Source of the DNA: Pseudomonas sp. AKS31
GTDB lineage: Bacteria > Pseudomonadota > Gammaproteobacteria > Pseudomonadales > Pseudomonadaceae
Reading direction: 5' to 3'
NCBI RefSeq assembly: GCF_023634765.1
Contig: NZ_JAMLFX010000001.1
Coordinates: forward strand, 459,427-501,763
Length of the DNA stretch: 42,337 bases
The notes below the pieces were generated by a model, which was given only the letters and a program-made list of their open reading frames with translations, did not search any database and was not told the DNA's origin. Positions within the stretch are counted from its first letter, which is position 1. Each line of letters starts with the position of its first letter. This document shows, in pieces, positions 7,714 to 16,574 of this stretch. The position numbers and the translations under genes were made by a program.

Positions 7714-7912
7714 CGCTGAAAGAGCCCCTCACCCTAACCCTCTCCCAAAGGGAGAGGGGACCGATTGGGGGATGCTGCAGAGTTACGCCGACCTGATCTT
7801 GCTTTACAGAATCCATAATCGACGCGGTATTTCAGGTCGATGCATAACGCCAGACTCCTCGGTCAGCCCCCTCTCCCTCAGGGAGAGGGCTGGGGTGAGG
7901 GGCTTTTGAGGT
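7714..7912. repeat. MITE-like dispersed element, copy 1
   Basis: About 195 bp bounded by inverted ends: GAGCCCCTCACCCTAACCCT at the left and GGCTGGGGTGAGGGGCTTTT at the right. Each end carries an inner hairpin (CCTCTCCC..GGGAGAGG). The core contains GGGGGATGCTGC, TACGCCGACCTGA, CCATAATCGACGCGG and TTTCAGGTCGATG. Copy 2, on the other strand at 11253-11482, shares this order throughout. Copy 1 lacks about 32 bp present in copy 2, exactly between two AATCCA repeats. It fills the gap between the convergent thiolase and chemoreceptor genes. It encodes nothing. Confidence 0.85.
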
Positions 7913-9859
7913 TCAGGTACGAAACCGTCTGACCAACCCATCCAGCTCATTCGACAACCCCGCCAGACTCTGCGAATCCAGACGCGCCGAGTTGGCCAGT
8001 TCCGCCACCAACTGCGCATCACCGTGGATCTGGCTGATGTGCCGGTTGATGTCCTCAGCCACCTGATGCTGTTCTTCAGCGGCGGTAGCGATTTGCGTGT
8101 TCATGTCGCGGATCACGTCCACCGACTCGCGGATCTGCCCGAAGCTTTCCCGCGCCTCGCCGATGCGCGTCACCGACTGCTGCGACACCTCCAGGCTGGC
8201 GTGCATCTGTTGCGTGACCTGGCTGGTGCGCTTGGCCAGATTGCCAAGCAAGCCGTCGATTTCCGCGGTTGAATCCGCCGTGCGCTTGGCCAGCGCACGC
8301 ACCTCATCGGCGACCACGGCAAAACCGCGGCCCTGCTCACCGGCGCGCGCCGCTTCGATGGCGGCGTTGAGCGCCAGCAGGTTGGTCTGCTCGGCGATGG
8401 AGCGGATGGTGCCGAGGATCGACTGGATATCGTTGCTGTCGCGCTCCAGTTGCTGCATCGACTGCGCCGATTGTTCCAGCTCCTGGCTCAGTTGATCGAC
8501 GCTGTGAACCGCCGCATCAATCTGCTGCTGGCCTTGGCGAGCCTGACGCTGACCGCTGTCGGCGGAGTCCGCCGCCTGACTGCACGAGCGTGCGACTTCG
8601 TTGGCGGTGGCGACCATTTCGTGGAACGCGGTCGAGACCATGTCGACGGCTTCACGCTGACGCCCGGCGGCTTCGGCCATGTCGCTTGAGACGCGGGTCG
8701 AACTCTGCGAGGTCGCGAGGATTTTCCCGGCGGCGCCGCCGATATGCTGAATCAGGCTGCGGATCGCGGTGAGGAACTGATTGAACCAGTTGGCCAGTTG
8801 CGCGGTTTCGTCGTTGCCTCGAATGTCGAGGTTTTTGGTCAGGTCGCCTTCGCCCTGCGCGATGCCCTCCAGACCACTGGCGACGCTGCGGATCGGACGC
8901 ACGATCAGGCTGGCAAAACTGGCCCCGACCACGGCGAACAGCACGGCCAGTACGGCGGCGATGATCGCGATCAGCCAGGTCAGTTGCGTGGCCGAACTCA
9001 TCACATCGCTTTGCTTGATCAGGCCGACGAAGGTCCAGCCCAATTGCTCCGACGGCCAGACGTTGGCCATGTAGCGTTCGCCGTCAAGCTCGACTTCGAC
9101 CAGACCTTTGCCGGCCTTGGCCAGTTGTGCATAGCCTTCGCCGAGGCTGTCCAGCGGCTTGAAATTATGTTCCGGCTGTTTCGGATCGACCAGCACCGTG
9201 CCGCTGTTTTCCAGCAGCATCAGGTAGCCGGTTTCGCCCAGTTTGATCTGTTTGACGATCTCGGTGAGTTGCTTGAGCGTCACGTCGATGCTGACCACGC
9301 CGCCGTTGCTGCCGAGTTTGTTGTCGATGGTGCGCACGGTGCTGACGTAGGTCGCATCGTCCTGCGCCCAGTAGTAAGCGGCGGTCCGCAACGGCTTGCC
9401 CGGTTTGGCCTGGGCGGCCTTGTACCACGGCCGCTGGCGCGGGTCGTAGTTATTGAGTTTGGGGTCGTCCGGCCACGACACATAACCGCCAGCCGCGGTG
9501 CCGACGATGGCATAGGCGTAAGCCGGGTGGGCGTTGCCCAGATCCTGCAGGAACGCAAAGACCTTTTTGTCCATCTCGCCCTGCGGGATGGTTTCGGCGT
9601 TGGCGCTCATGTAGGTCTTGAGGCTGTCGTCGGTGTTTTTGATCAGCGGTTGCGATGCCAGGTAATCGACGTTCTGGCTGATACCGTCAAAAAACAGCTG
9701 CATGGCATTGCTGACCTGACGAATCTCGCGACCGCTGCTGTCGACAAAACTGTCCCGGGCATCGCTGCGCAGGTTCATCACCACCAGCGTTGCGACCAGC
9801 ACCACCGGCAAGCAGGCGATGATTGCAAACGCCCACGTCAATTTCTGTTTTATGTTCAT
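7913..9859 (-). CDS. Methyl-accepting chemotaxis protein with dCache ligand-binding domain
   Basis: 648 residues from the ATG at 9859, chosen because GGAG sits 5 nt upstream and TM1 then starts at residue 8. The order is TM1 (8-30), periplasmic dCache domain (about 35-285), TM2 (295-320), HAMP (about 320-372) and cytoplasmic signalling domain with the hairpin tip [19 protein letters not shown]. The sensor domain contains Y138-x4-R143-x-W145-Y146, the front half of the dCache amine/amino-acid recognition pattern, followed by [14 protein letters not shown] carboxylate is available at 167-168, but the spacing to the usual Asp differs, so the ligand is uncertain. No C-terminal NWETF-type CheR tether is present. 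It is a single gene with no chemotaxis neighbours. Confidence 0.93.
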   Translation of the reverse strand: MNIKQKLTWAFAIIACLPVVLVATLVVMNLRSDARDSFVDSSGREIRQVSNAMQLFFDGISQNVDYLASQPLIKNTDDSLKTYMSANAETIPQGEMDKKVFAFLQDLGNAHPAYAYAIVGTAAGGYVSWPDDPKLNNYDPRQRPWYKAAQAKPGKPLRTAAYYWAQDDATYVSTVRTIDNKLGSNGGVVSIDVTLKQLTEIVKQIKLGETGYLMLLENSGTVLVDPKQPEHNFKPLDSLGEGYAQLAKAGKGLVEVELDGERYMANVWPSEQLGWTFVGLIKQSDVMSSATQLTWLIAIIAAVLAVLFAVVGASFASLIVRPIRSVASGLEGIAQGEGDLTKNLDIRGNDETAQLANWFNQFLTAIRSLIQHIGGAAGKILATSQSSTRVSSDMAEAAGRQREAVDMVSTAFHEMVATANEVARSCSQAADSADSGQRQARQGQQQIDAAVHSVDQLSQELEQSAQSMQQLERDSNDIQSILGTIRSIAEQTNLLALNAAIEAARAGEQGRGFAVVADEVRALAKRTADSTAEIDGLLGNLAKRTSQVTQQMHASLEVSQQSVTRIGEARESFGQIRESVDVIRDMNTQIATAAEEQHQVAEDINRHISQIHGDAQLVAELANSARLDSQSLAGLSNELDGLVRRFRT

Positions 9860-10306
9860 CCGCGCTCCAGATTTTCTTGTAGGCCCACGCAGTGCAGATG
9901 ACTTGTGGTTTATTGGCAGCCGAAAACGTTGTGGATCACCCGTGTCCCCGAGCGCGGCATCGCTGATTGTTGTGGAACGATTGCCGGACAAATCCCTCTG
10001 TCATTGAGGGCTTCGGCTGCAAAACAGGGAAATTGAGGCAACTTGGAAAAAATCTGCCGAAGGGGCATCACCCGGATGTCAGATTCTGTCGCAAATGCCC
10101 TTGAAGACATGTACCAACAAGTCCAACGGCCTCAGCTATGATTCCCCACGGTCGATGCGCGAGCGCAGAGTTGGCCCTGTTTAATCCGGCACAGTGTGTG
10201 CATTCTCAACGTTCACAGGTCGGCAACCCCTCCCCGTGATGCGAGGATTGCCGTATAACGAGTGACATTCGCGTGTTTGGTAATAAAGGACCCACAATAA
10301 AAGCTG
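9860..10306. other. 447-bp intergenic region between divergent chemoreceptor and RIO-kinase genes
   Basis: No gene is visible. On the minus strand GCCAATAA (9917-9910) resembles a FliA -10 element (GCCGATAA) upstream of the chemoreceptor, but no TAAA -35 lies at the right distance, so it is weak. CCCTC-7 nt-GAGGG around 9992-10008 is a small hairpin. Toward the kinase gene, TATAAC near 10254 is a possible -10, and AAGGA at 10286 lies rather far (16 nt) from the ATG. A small RNA cannot be excluded. Confidence 0.4.
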
Positions 10307-11203
10307 ATGAAGACTCCAAAACGCATTGAACCCCTGATCGAGGACGGTCTGGTCGACGAAGTGCTGCGCCCACTGATGAGTGGCAAAGAAGCAGCTGTTT
10401 ATGTGGTGCGCTGCGGCAATCAGTTACGTTGCGCAAAGGTCTACAAGGAGGCGAACAAACGCAGTTTCCGCCAGGCGGCCGAGTATCAGGAAGGCCGCAA
10501 GGTGCGCAACAGCCGACAGGCTCGCGCGATGGCGAAAGGCTCCAAGTTCGGTCGCAAGGAGACCGAAGATGCCTGGCAGAATGCCGAAGTGGCGGCGCTG
10601 TTCCGTCTGGCCGGTGCCGGTGTGCGGGTGCCCAAACCCTACGATTTCCTCGACGGCGTGCTGTTGATGGAGCTGGTGGCCGACGAGTTCGGCGATGCGG
10701 CGCCGCGTCTGAATGACGTGGTGCTGGAGCCGGATCAGGCGCGCGAGTATCACGCGTTCCTGATTTCGCAGATCGTGCTGATGTTGTGTACCGGTCTGGT
10801 GCACGGTGACCTCTCGGAGTTCAACGTGCTGCTGACGCCGACCGGCCCGGTCATCATCGACCTGCCGCAAGCCGTCGACGCTGCCGGCAACAACCACGCG
10901 TTCAGCATGCTGGAGCGCGATGTCGGCAACATGGCTTCGTACTTCGGGCGCTTTGCCCCGGAGTTGAAGAAGACCAAGTACGCCAAGGAAATGTGGGCGT
11001 TGTACGAAGCCGGCACCTTGCACCCGAACAGTGTGCTGACCGGTGAGTTCGATGATCCGGAAGACCTGGCCGACGTTGGCGGGGTATTGCGCGAGATCGA
11101 AGCGGCGCGCCTCGACGAGGAACGCAAGCAGGCCATCCGTGCGGCGGATGACGAGCCGAAAGGCAAGTCCGAAGAGCCCCCGCCACCCCCGTGGATGCAG
11201 TGA
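10307..11203 (+). CDS. RIO1-type serine protein kinase
   Basis: 298 residues with a full RIO kinase core. It has a P-loop-like SGKEAAVYVVR (25-35), ATP-binding Lys44 in CAKVYKE, catalytic loop HGDLSEFNVL with Asp168 and Asn173, and metal-binding Asp185 in IIDLPQAV. The flexible insertion typical of RIO1 proteins (RNSRQARAMAKGSKFGRK, about 68-84) is present. The tail is acidic and proline-rich (EEPPPPPWMQ). RIO kinases act in ribosome maturation in eukaryotes and archaea. Bacterial members exist in many pseudomonads (PA4780 type), with less defined roles. It is followed by its own terminator and stands alone. Confidence 0.92.
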   Translation: MKTPKRIEPLIEDGLVDEVLRPLMSGKEAAVYVVRCGNQLRCAKVYKEANKRSFRQAAEYQEGRKVRNSRQARAMAKGSKFGRKETEDAWQNAEVAALFRLAGAGVRVPKPYDFLDGVLLMELVADEFGDAAPRLNDVVLEPDQAREYHAFLISQIVLMLCTGLVHGDLSEFNVLLTPTGPVIIDLPQAVDAAGNNHAFSMLERDVGNMASYFGRFAPELKKTKYAKEMWALYEAGTLHPNSVLTGEFDDPEDLADVGGVLREIEAARLDEERKQAIRAADDEPKGKSEEPPPPPWMQ

Positions 11204-11215
11204 TCGCTTGACGAG

Positions 11216-11243
11216 AAACCCGGCTTCGGCCGGGTTTTTTTTG
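11216..11243 (+). terminator. Rho-independent terminator of the RIO-kinase gene
   Basis: Stem AAACCCGGC / GCCGGGTTT with a TTCG tetraloop, followed by a run of T residues, 12 nt after the stop codon. It is a textbook strong terminator. Confidence 0.95.
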
Positions 11244-11252
11244 ATACTCAGA

Positions 11253-11482
11253 AAAGCCCCTCACCCCAACCCTCTCCCAGAGGGAGAGGGGGCCGACCGC
11301 GCTGTCTTGCGTCTTACATCGACCTGAAACACCGGGTCGATTATGGATTGGATGAGGTCAGCATTTGGACCTGTTTGGATTCGGTAAAGAAATTTCAGGT
11401 CGGCGTATCTCCGCAGCATCCCCCAATCAGTCCCCTCTCCCCCTGGGAGAGGGTTAGGGTGAGGGCTCTTTCGGATCCCTGC
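11253..11482. repeat. MITE-like dispersed element, copy 2 (inverted relative to copy 1)
   Basis: About 230 bp with the same inverted ends and core blocks as copy 1 at 7714-7912, read on the opposite strand. Shared blocks include GGGGGATGCTGC, TACGCCGACCTGA, ATCCATAATCGAC and TTTCAGGTCGATGT. It has an additional 32 bp (AACAGGTCCAAATGC and flanks) bounded by AATCCA direct repeats. It lies between the RIO-kinase terminator and the MFS gene. The open frame reading through it into the MFS gene is not coding. Confidence 0.85.
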
Positions 11483-11530
11483 AAATTCACGTCTACTGTC
11501 CACCGCTCCAACCACACTCAAGGACTGAAT

Positions 11531-12739
11531 GTGACCACCCCGCGCAACACCCACCTGATCGTCACCGCCCGACTGATCTCCGATTTCGGCGCCTTCCTCA
11601 ACATGGTTGCGCTGGCCACCTACGTCTACCTGCTGAGCAACAGCGCCATGAGCGTCGGGATTTTTCTCGCCAGCCGTGTCGGCGGGGGGATTTTTGCCAG
11701 TCTGATCGGCACCGCGTTTTACCGCCGCTGCAGTGGCCGCGCACCGCTGATCGCGTTCGATCTGCTGCGCGCCAGCGTGCTGGGGTTGTTGCTGATTGTG
11801 CCTGTCAGCCAGCAGGCCTTGCTGTTGCCGGTGATCGCCTTCGGTCTGGGCCTGGGCAATTCAATGTTCGCCATCGGCCTCAACAGCCAGTTGCCTCGTT
11901 TGATCCCCGCCGATCAATTGCTCAAGGCCAACGCCTGGATCACCTCCGCCTCATCCGCCGCGATGGTCGGCGGCAGTCTGGTTTCAGGTTTGCTGGTGGC
12001 GGGGTTTGGCTTTGAAACGGTGTTCGCCCTGAATGCGCTGACCTACCTGCTCGCGGCGTTGTTGATTGTGCCGCTGCGGTTCGCCCCCGCGACCGTCAAC
12101 AACGAACCCGAACGCGGCGAATGGATAGCACTCAAGCAAGGCCTGCGTGCTGCGCCGGTGATTGCCGCGATGCTTGCGGTCACCATGGCCGACACCTTGG
12201 GCAGCGCCGCGCACAATGTCGGCTTTCCGATCATCTCCAAACTGCTTACGCCGGAGTCGGCGAGTACCACGCTGGGGCTGATGCTCGCAGTATGGGCCAG
12301 CGGCAAACTGCTGGGCGCGCGAATCGCCAGCCGTCTCAACGGCTCGGACAACATCCATCTGGAGCGACGATTTTTCTTCGGCGTGGCGCTGATGTCTTGC
12401 GGCTTTATCCTGATGTTCCAGCAACACAGCCTCTATGGTCTGTTGCTGTTTTCCTTGCCGGCGGGGCTGGGCGACGGCTTTTCCGAAGTGGGGCTGATGT
12501 CGCGTCTGCAGCGTGAGCCCGAGCAATTGCGTCTGCCGATTTTCAGCGTGCTGACTTTGCTGCAAATGACCGGATTCGGCATCGGCATGCTGATTGCTGC
12601 GCCGTTCTACGCGTGGTGGGCGCCGGGTGCCGTGGTCCTGCTGTTCCACGGCATTCCGCTCAGTACGTTGTTGCTGATCAAAGTGCTTGCGCTCAAGCGC
12701 GGGCGGGTTGCACGCAGCAGCCCGACGCCAGTTCCTTGA
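11531..12739 (+). CDS. MFS transporter (MFS_3 / EntS-like exporter group)
   Basis: 402 residues from a GTG at 11531 with AAGGA 8 nt upstream. The longer frame starting at 11348 would be encoded by the MITE-like repeat and is rejected. The sequence begins MTTPRNTHLIVTARLISDFG and has about 10-12 membrane segments, with the first half/second half break near residue 205 (a charged loop, NNEPERGEW). FLASRVGGGIFASLIG and the LIPADQLLKANAW motif are typical of the exporter group related to EntS. The substrate is unknown. Its last 47 bp overlap the convergent cueR gene. Confidence 0.85.
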   Translation: MTTPRNTHLIVTARLISDFGAFLNMVALATYVYLLSNSAMSVGIFLASRVGGGIFASLIGTAFYRRCSGRAPLIAFDLLRASVLGLLLIVPVSQQALLLPVIAFGLGLGNSMFAIGLNSQLPRLIPADQLLKANAWITSASSAAMVGGSLVSGLLVAGFGFETVFALNALTYLLAALLIVPLRFAPATVNNEPERGEWIALKQGLRAAPVIAAMLAVTMADTLGSAAHNVGFPIISKLLTPESASTTLGLMLAVWASGKLLGARIASRLNGSDNIHLERRFFFGVALMSCGFILMFQQHSLYGLLLFSLPAGLGDGFSEVGLMSRLQREPEQLRLPIFSVLTLLQMTGFGIGMLIAAPFYAWWAPGAVVLLFHGIPLSTLLLIKVLALKRGRVARSSPTPVP

Positions 12740-13106
12740 GGATCGGGCAGTCCGGGCGATGGTCGCCGTTGCAGTGCTCGACCAGGTCTTGCAGGGTGTC
12801 GCGCAGTTCACCGAGTTCGCGGATCTTCTGGTTCAACTCGTCGATGTGCTGGCGGGCCAAGGCTTTGACATCGGCGCTGGCCCGTTGGCGATCCTGCCAG
12901 AGGGTCAGCAGTTTGCCGACCTCTTCCAGCGAAAAGCCCAGGTCCCGCGAGCGCTTGATGAAAGCCAGGGTGTGCAGGTCGTCGTCACCGTAGACCCGGT
13001 AACCGCTGTCGGTGCGATGCGCTGCTTTGAGCAGGCCGATCGACTCGTAATAGCGGATCATTTTCGCGCTCAGGCCACTGTGTCTGGCCGCTTGGCCGAT
13101 GTTCAT
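12693..13106 (-). CDS. cueR: Copper-responsive MerR-family regulator CueR
   Basis: 137 residues. The N-terminal winged HTH ([20 protein letters not shown]) and dimerisation helix are followed by the metal-binding loop C112-N-G-D-H-R-P-D-C120, with Ser77 conserved at the E. coli CueR position. This two-Cys pattern defines the Cu(I)/Ag(I)-sensing subgroup. It should bind the dyads upstream of copA and copZ and activate them on copper. The ATG overlaps the copA stop by 4 nt (ATGA), so the regulator is translationally coupled to its own target. Its 3' end overlaps the convergent MFS gene by 47 bp. Confidence 0.95.
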   Translation of the reverse strand: MNIGQAARHSGLSAKMIRYYESIGLLKAAHRTDSGYRVYGDDDLHTLAFIKRSRDLGFSLEEVGKLLTLWQDRQRASADVKALARQHIDELNQKIRELGELRDTLQDLVEHCNGDHRPDCPILKELASGCCVQPARA

Positions 13107-15496
13107 CGGTGTTCCTCCAGGTCCTTGGGTTTCCAGGTTTTCAACAGTAGCGCATTGCTCACCACGCTGACGCTCGACAACGCCATGGCTGCACCGGCCA
13201 GCACCGGATTGAGGAAGCCGAAGGCTGCCAGTGGAATGCCGATCAGGTTGTAGACGAAGGCCCAGAACAGGTTCTGACGGATCTTCGCGTAGGTCTTGCG
13301 GCTGATCTCCAGCGCCGCCGGTACCAGCCGTGGATCGCCGCGCATCAGGGTGATGCCCGCCGCGTGCATGGCCACGTCGGTGCCGCCGCCCATGGCGATA
13401 CCGATGTCGGCAGCGGCGAGGGCCGGGGCGTCGTTGATGCCGTCACCGACCATGGCGACCACGCCGGTTTTTTTCAGCTCGGTGACGGTCGCGGCTTTGT
13501 CCGCCGGCAGCACTTCGGCGTGGACATTGCTGATGCCCAAAGCCTCGGCGACGACGCGCGCGCTGCCACGGTTGTCGCCGGTCAGCAGATGGCTGTGGAT
13601 ATTCCGGGCGCAGAGCTGTTGCACCGCTTCCAGCGCACCGGGTTTCAAGGTGTCGCCGAAGGCGAACAAACCGAGCACTCTCGGCTCCGGACTTTGTTCG
13701 ATTAACCACGACAGGGTGCGGCCCTCGGCCTCCCACGTCTGGGCAGATTCGCTCAGGTTGCCCGCGCTCAAACCACTTTCTTCGAGCATCCGCCGATTGC
13801 CCAGCGCCAGACGCCGGCCTTCAAGACTGCCGGCAATGCCGCGACCGGTCAGCGATTGACTGTCGCTGACATCCGGCACGTTCAGGCCTCGTTCCGCTGC
13901 GGCATCGAGTACCGCTTTGGCCAACGGATGTTCACTGCCGCGTTGCAGCGCGCCGGCCAGTTTCAGCAGCGCGTCTTCATCGCCATTCACTGCACGGAAA
14001 TGGGCAATGCGCGGCGTGCCGGAGGTCAGCGTGCCGGTCTTGTCGAACACCACGCTGCTGACTTCATGGGCGCGTTCCAGGGCTTCGGCATCCTTGATCA
14101 GAATCCCGTGACGCGCCGCTACGCCGGTGCCGGCCATGATCGCCGTCGGCGTGGCAAGCCCCAGTGCACACGGGCAGGCGATGACCAGCACCGCGACGGC
14201 ATTGATCAGCGCCGTTTCCATTGGTGCGCCGTAGAGCCACCAGCCAACCAGCGTCGCCAAAGCAATCAACAACACGGTCGGTACAAAGATCTGGCTGACT
14301 TTATCCACGAGTTTCTGGATCGGTGCTTTCGCGGCTTGAGCGTCCTCAACCAGACGAATGATCCGCGCCAGCACGGTCTCGGCGCCGAGCGCCTGAGTAC
14401 GCACCAGCAAGCGCCCTTCACCGTTGATCGCGCCGCCGGTGACCTTGTCCCCCGGTTGCTTCGGCACCGGCAGGCTTTCGCCGCTGATCAGTGCTTCATC
14501 GGCGTGGCTCTGGCCGTCGATGACTTCACCGTCGACCGGAAAGCGTTCGCCGGGTTTGACCAGCACCAGATCGTTGAGGCGCAAGGCGCTGATGGCGACA
14601 TCCTGCTCGCGGCCGTCGATCACTTGAATCGCCCGCTCCGGACGCAAGGCTTCCAGCGCGCGGATGGCGCTGGCGGTCTGACGTTTGGCGCGGCTCTCCA
14701 GATATTTGCCGAGCAGCACCAAGGCAATGACCACCGCCGACGCCTCGAAATACAGATGCGGCATGCGCCCGGCAGCGGTGGCCCATTCGTAAAGACTCAG
14801 GCCGTAACCGGCGCTGGTGCCGAGGGCGACCAGCAAGTCCATGTTGCCGGCGCCAGCGCGCACGGCCTTCCACGCCGCCACATAAAAGCGTGCACCGAAA
14901 ATGAACTGCACGGGAGTGGCAAGGGCGAATTGCGCCCAGGCCGGGAGCATCCAGTGGATGCCGAACGGTTGCAGCAACATAGGCGCCACCAACGGCAGCG
15001 CCAGGGCGATGGCGCAGATCAGCGCCCAGCGCTCATGCTTGAGCTTCTGTTGCTGGTTATCGGTTTGGGGTTGTTCGGCTTGCCAGACGCTGGCCGAATA
15101 GCCGGCCTTGCTCACGGCGTCGAGCAGGGCTTGCGGGTCGACCTGACCGAGCAATTCGAGGTGCGCGCGCTCGTTGGCCAGGTTGACGCTGACGCTTTTC
15201 ACCCCGTGGACTTTGTTCAGGGCACGTTCGACGCGACCGACGCAGGAGGCGCAGGTCATGCCGTCAATGTTCAGTTCGAGGGTCTGCTGCGGCACGCTGT
15301 ACCCGGCGCGTTCAACCGCCTCCATCAAGGCCGGCAGGCTGTCGCCCGGCGCCTGTACGCGGGCCTGCTCGGTGGCGAGGTTGACGCTGACCGAACTGGC
15401 GCCGCTGACTTTGCTCAACGCCCGCTCGACACGGCCGGCGCAACTGGCGCAGGTCATGCCGGCAATCGGCAGATCGAACGTGATGGAATCGGACAT
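13103..15496 (-). CDS. copA: Copper-exporting P1B-type ATPase CopA/CueA
   Basis: 797 residues. Two N-terminal heavy-metal-binding domains carry GMTCASC at 13-19 and 79-85. Then come the membrane segments with the transport site CPC in VIACPCALG, the phosphorylation motif [16 protein letters not shown] (the HP signature) and the hinge [20 protein letters not shown]. It pumps Cu(I) from cytosol to periplasm. The leader contains a CueR-type operator at 15533-15558. It is first in an operon with cueR, which overlaps its stop codon. This is the reverse of the common divergent arrangement. Confidence 0.97.
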   Translation of the reverse strand: MSDSITFDLPIAGMTCASCAGRVERALSKVSGASSVSVNLATEQARVQAPGDSLPALMEAVERAGYSVPQQTLELNIDGMTCASCVGRVERALNKVHGVKSVSVNLANERAHLELLGQVDPQALLDAVSKAGYSASVWQAEQPQTDNQQQKLKHERWALICAIALALPLVAPMLLQPFGIHWMLPAWAQFALATPVQFIFGARFYVAAWKAVRAGAGNMDLLVALGTSAGYGLSLYEWATAAGRMPHLYFEASAVVIALVLLGKYLESRAKRQTASAIRALEALRPERAIQVIDGREQDVAISALRLNDLVLVKPGERFPVDGEVIDGQSHADEALISGESLPVPKQPGDKVTGGAINGEGRLLVRTQALGAETVLARIIRLVEDAQAAKAPIQKLVDKVSQIFVPTVLLIALATLVGWWLYGAPMETALINAVAVLVIACPCALGLATPTAIMAGTGVAARHGILIKDAEALERAHEVSSVVFDKTGTLTSGTPRIAHFRAVNGDEDALLKLAGALQRGSEHPLAKAVLDAAAERGLNVPDVSDSQSLTGRGIAGSLEGRRLALGNRRMLEESGLSAGNLSESAQTWEAEGRTLSWLIEQSPEPRVLGLFAFGDTLKPGALEAVQQLCARNIHSHLLTGDNRGSARVVAEALGISNVHAEVLPADKAATVTELKKTGVVAMVGDGINDAPALAAADIGIAMGGGTDVAMHAAGITLMRGDPRLVPAALEISRKTYAKIRQNLFWAFVYNLIGIPLAAFGFLNPVLAGAAMALSSVSVVSNALLLKTWKPKDLEEHR

Positions 15497-15532
15497 CGGT
15501 CGTACTCCCTGTAGTAGATGCCTACAAGGATC

Positions 15533-15558
15533 AACCTTGCCATGCGGGCAAGGTCAAG
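15533..15558 (-). promoter_or_regulatory. CueR operator/promoter of copA
   Basis: Dyad ACCTTGCC-5 nt-GGCAAGGT. On the minus strand a -35 TTGACC overlaps the dyad start. The spacer to a GATCCT -10 is 19 bp, the elongated spacing used by MerR-family activators. It lies about 40-60 nt upstream of the copA ATG. It matches the copZ site at 16129-16159 in sequence and spacing. Confidence 0.85.
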
Positions 15559-15572
15559 CGCCAATCTCAAAA

Positions 15573-15651
15573 GCAAAAGATCGCAGCCTTCGGCAGCTCC
15601 TACATTGGAATGCAATCCCTGTAGGAGCTGCCGAAGGCTGCGATCTTTTGG
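15573..15651. repeat. REP-type inverted pair (class TGTAGGAGCTGCCGAAGGCTGCG)
   Basis: GCAAAAGATCGCAGCCTTCG with its continuation to CTCCTACA faces an exact inverted copy ending CTGCGATCTTTTGG; about 15 bp separate the arms. Here the AAAGATC ends face outward. It lies between the copA promoter and the stop of the small secreted protein gene. Confidence 0.9.
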
Positions 15652-15658
15652 CTAGCGC

Positions 15659-16042
15659 TCAATAGCCGAGATCGGCGCGCTTCAGGTACATGCCTTCCTG
15701 TGTCATCGCGATCCGGTACTTCTGCACATCGCCCGCTTGCAGTTTTATTTCCTGCGAGCCCGGTGCGAGCAAGCCTGGATTGCAACCCGGTACTTGCCCC
15801 GGCAGCAGTTTCAGACGCAGCGATACAGTGCCCGGTGGCAGGTTGAAAGACGTGCTCTGTTCCTGAAACAGGCGTGCCGACAGCTGATCCTGGATATACA
15901 CACCGATTTCGCAGGAGGTTGCCACTTCCAGGCGCTCGCGGGAAATGATCAGAACGCCGTAATCCTCGCCGACAGCTTGTACTTGAGGAACGGTGGCAAA
16001 GAGGCTGAGAAAGCCAAACAGGCTGAAAGCTGACCAGCGCAT
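15659..16042 (-). CDS. Small secreted protein of unknown function in the copper cluster
   Basis: 127 residues from an ATG preceded by AGGAG (8 nt). An N-terminal signal peptide (MRWSAFSLFGFLSLFATVPQVQA, predicted cut near VQA|VG) gives a mature protein of about 104 residues. Two cysteines remain, in TSCEIGVY and PGCNPG, and could form a disulfide. The rest is predicted beta-rich (GTVSLRLKLLPGQ, QEIKLQAGDVQKYRIAM). I do not recognise a family. It sits between copA and copZ but on the strand opposite to copZ, and no CueR site lies in its own upstream region except the one facing copZ. A periplasmic role is likely, a copper role only possible. Confidence 0.75.
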   Translation of the reverse strand: MRWSAFSLFGFLSLFATVPQVQAVGEDYGVLIISRERLEVATSCEIGVYIQDQLSARLFQEQSTSFNLPPGTVSLRLKLLPGQVPGCNPGLLAPGSQEIKLQAGDVQKYRIAMTQEGMYLKRADLGY

Positions 16043-16128
16043 GGCTGAATCTCCTGAATCGAGTCATTGATGTACGCAGCTTGGCCGAGCGCGGCGCCGA
16101 TTGCCAGCCCGGCAGTTTATTCAAGAAC

Positions 16129-16159
16129 TTGACCTTGCCATCGTGGCAAGCTCGACACT
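16129..16159 (+). promoter_or_regulatory. CueR operator/promoter of copZ
   Basis: TTGACC (-35, 16129-16134) overlaps the dyad CCTTGCC-5 nt-GGCAAG. A 19-bp spacer leads to GACACT as -10 (16154-16159). It lies 31 nt before the copZ start codon. Same architecture as the copA site. Confidence 0.88.
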
Positions 16160-16189
16160 GCCGGCAACCTCACTCAAAGGAGTCATTCC

Positions 16190-16390
16190 ATGCAAGTGTT
16201 CAACGTTCAAGGCATGTCCTGCGGTCACTGCGTCAAAGCCATCACCAACGCCGTGCAGGCCAGGGATCCGGCAGCCAGCGTGCGCGTCGATCTGGCGGCG
16301 AAAGAGGTTGGTGTCGAAAGTGCGCTGAGCGCCGAGCAAGTGATCGCAGCCATCAGCGAAGAAGGCTATGCCGTCAAACTGGCCTCATAG
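16190..16390 (+). CDS. copZ: Copper chaperone CopZ
   Basis: 66-residue single HMA domain with the metal site GMSCGHC (residues 8-14) and the usual ferredoxin-like length. It binds Cu(I) in the cytosol and passes it to CopA. AAAGGAG precedes the ATG by 8 nt. It has its own CueR-type promoter and is not in the copA transcript. Confidence 0.95.
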   Translation: MQVFNVQGMSCGHCVKAITNAVQARDPAASVRVDLAAKEVGVESALSAEQVIAAISEEGYAVKLAS

Positions 16391-16484
16391 AAGCAAAAGA
16401 TCGTCCGACGCGGCCCGAACCTTCGTCAGTTCCCACAGCAGACGTATTCCAACGCAGGAGCTGCCGAAGGCTGCGATCTTTTGC
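16391..16484. repeat. Degraded REP-type pair
   Basis: The left arm starts AAGCAAAAGATCG and then departs from the consensus. The right arm GGAGCTGCCGAAGGCTGCGA-TCTTTTGC is intact. The middle holds TTCCCACAGCAG, part of the other repeat class, so the element seems to be a patchwork. It follows copZ directly and may act as its 3' end. Confidence 0.65.
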
Positions 16485-16574
16485 TGTTTTTATAGTTAGC
16501 GAGCTATCGGAATGTTCAAGGCGTTCGGGCGCGGCTAGACTGTCGGGCTGCTGACTTGCCAACCTGGATGCCTG

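Noticed and set aside
11348..11530. N-terminal extension of the MFS protein
   Set aside because: Encoded by the MITE-like repeat; a well placed AAGGA-GTG start lies at 11531.
13856..15514. 552-codon open frame antisense to copA
   Set aside because: Third-position GC shadow; the opposite strand is an unmistakable CopA.
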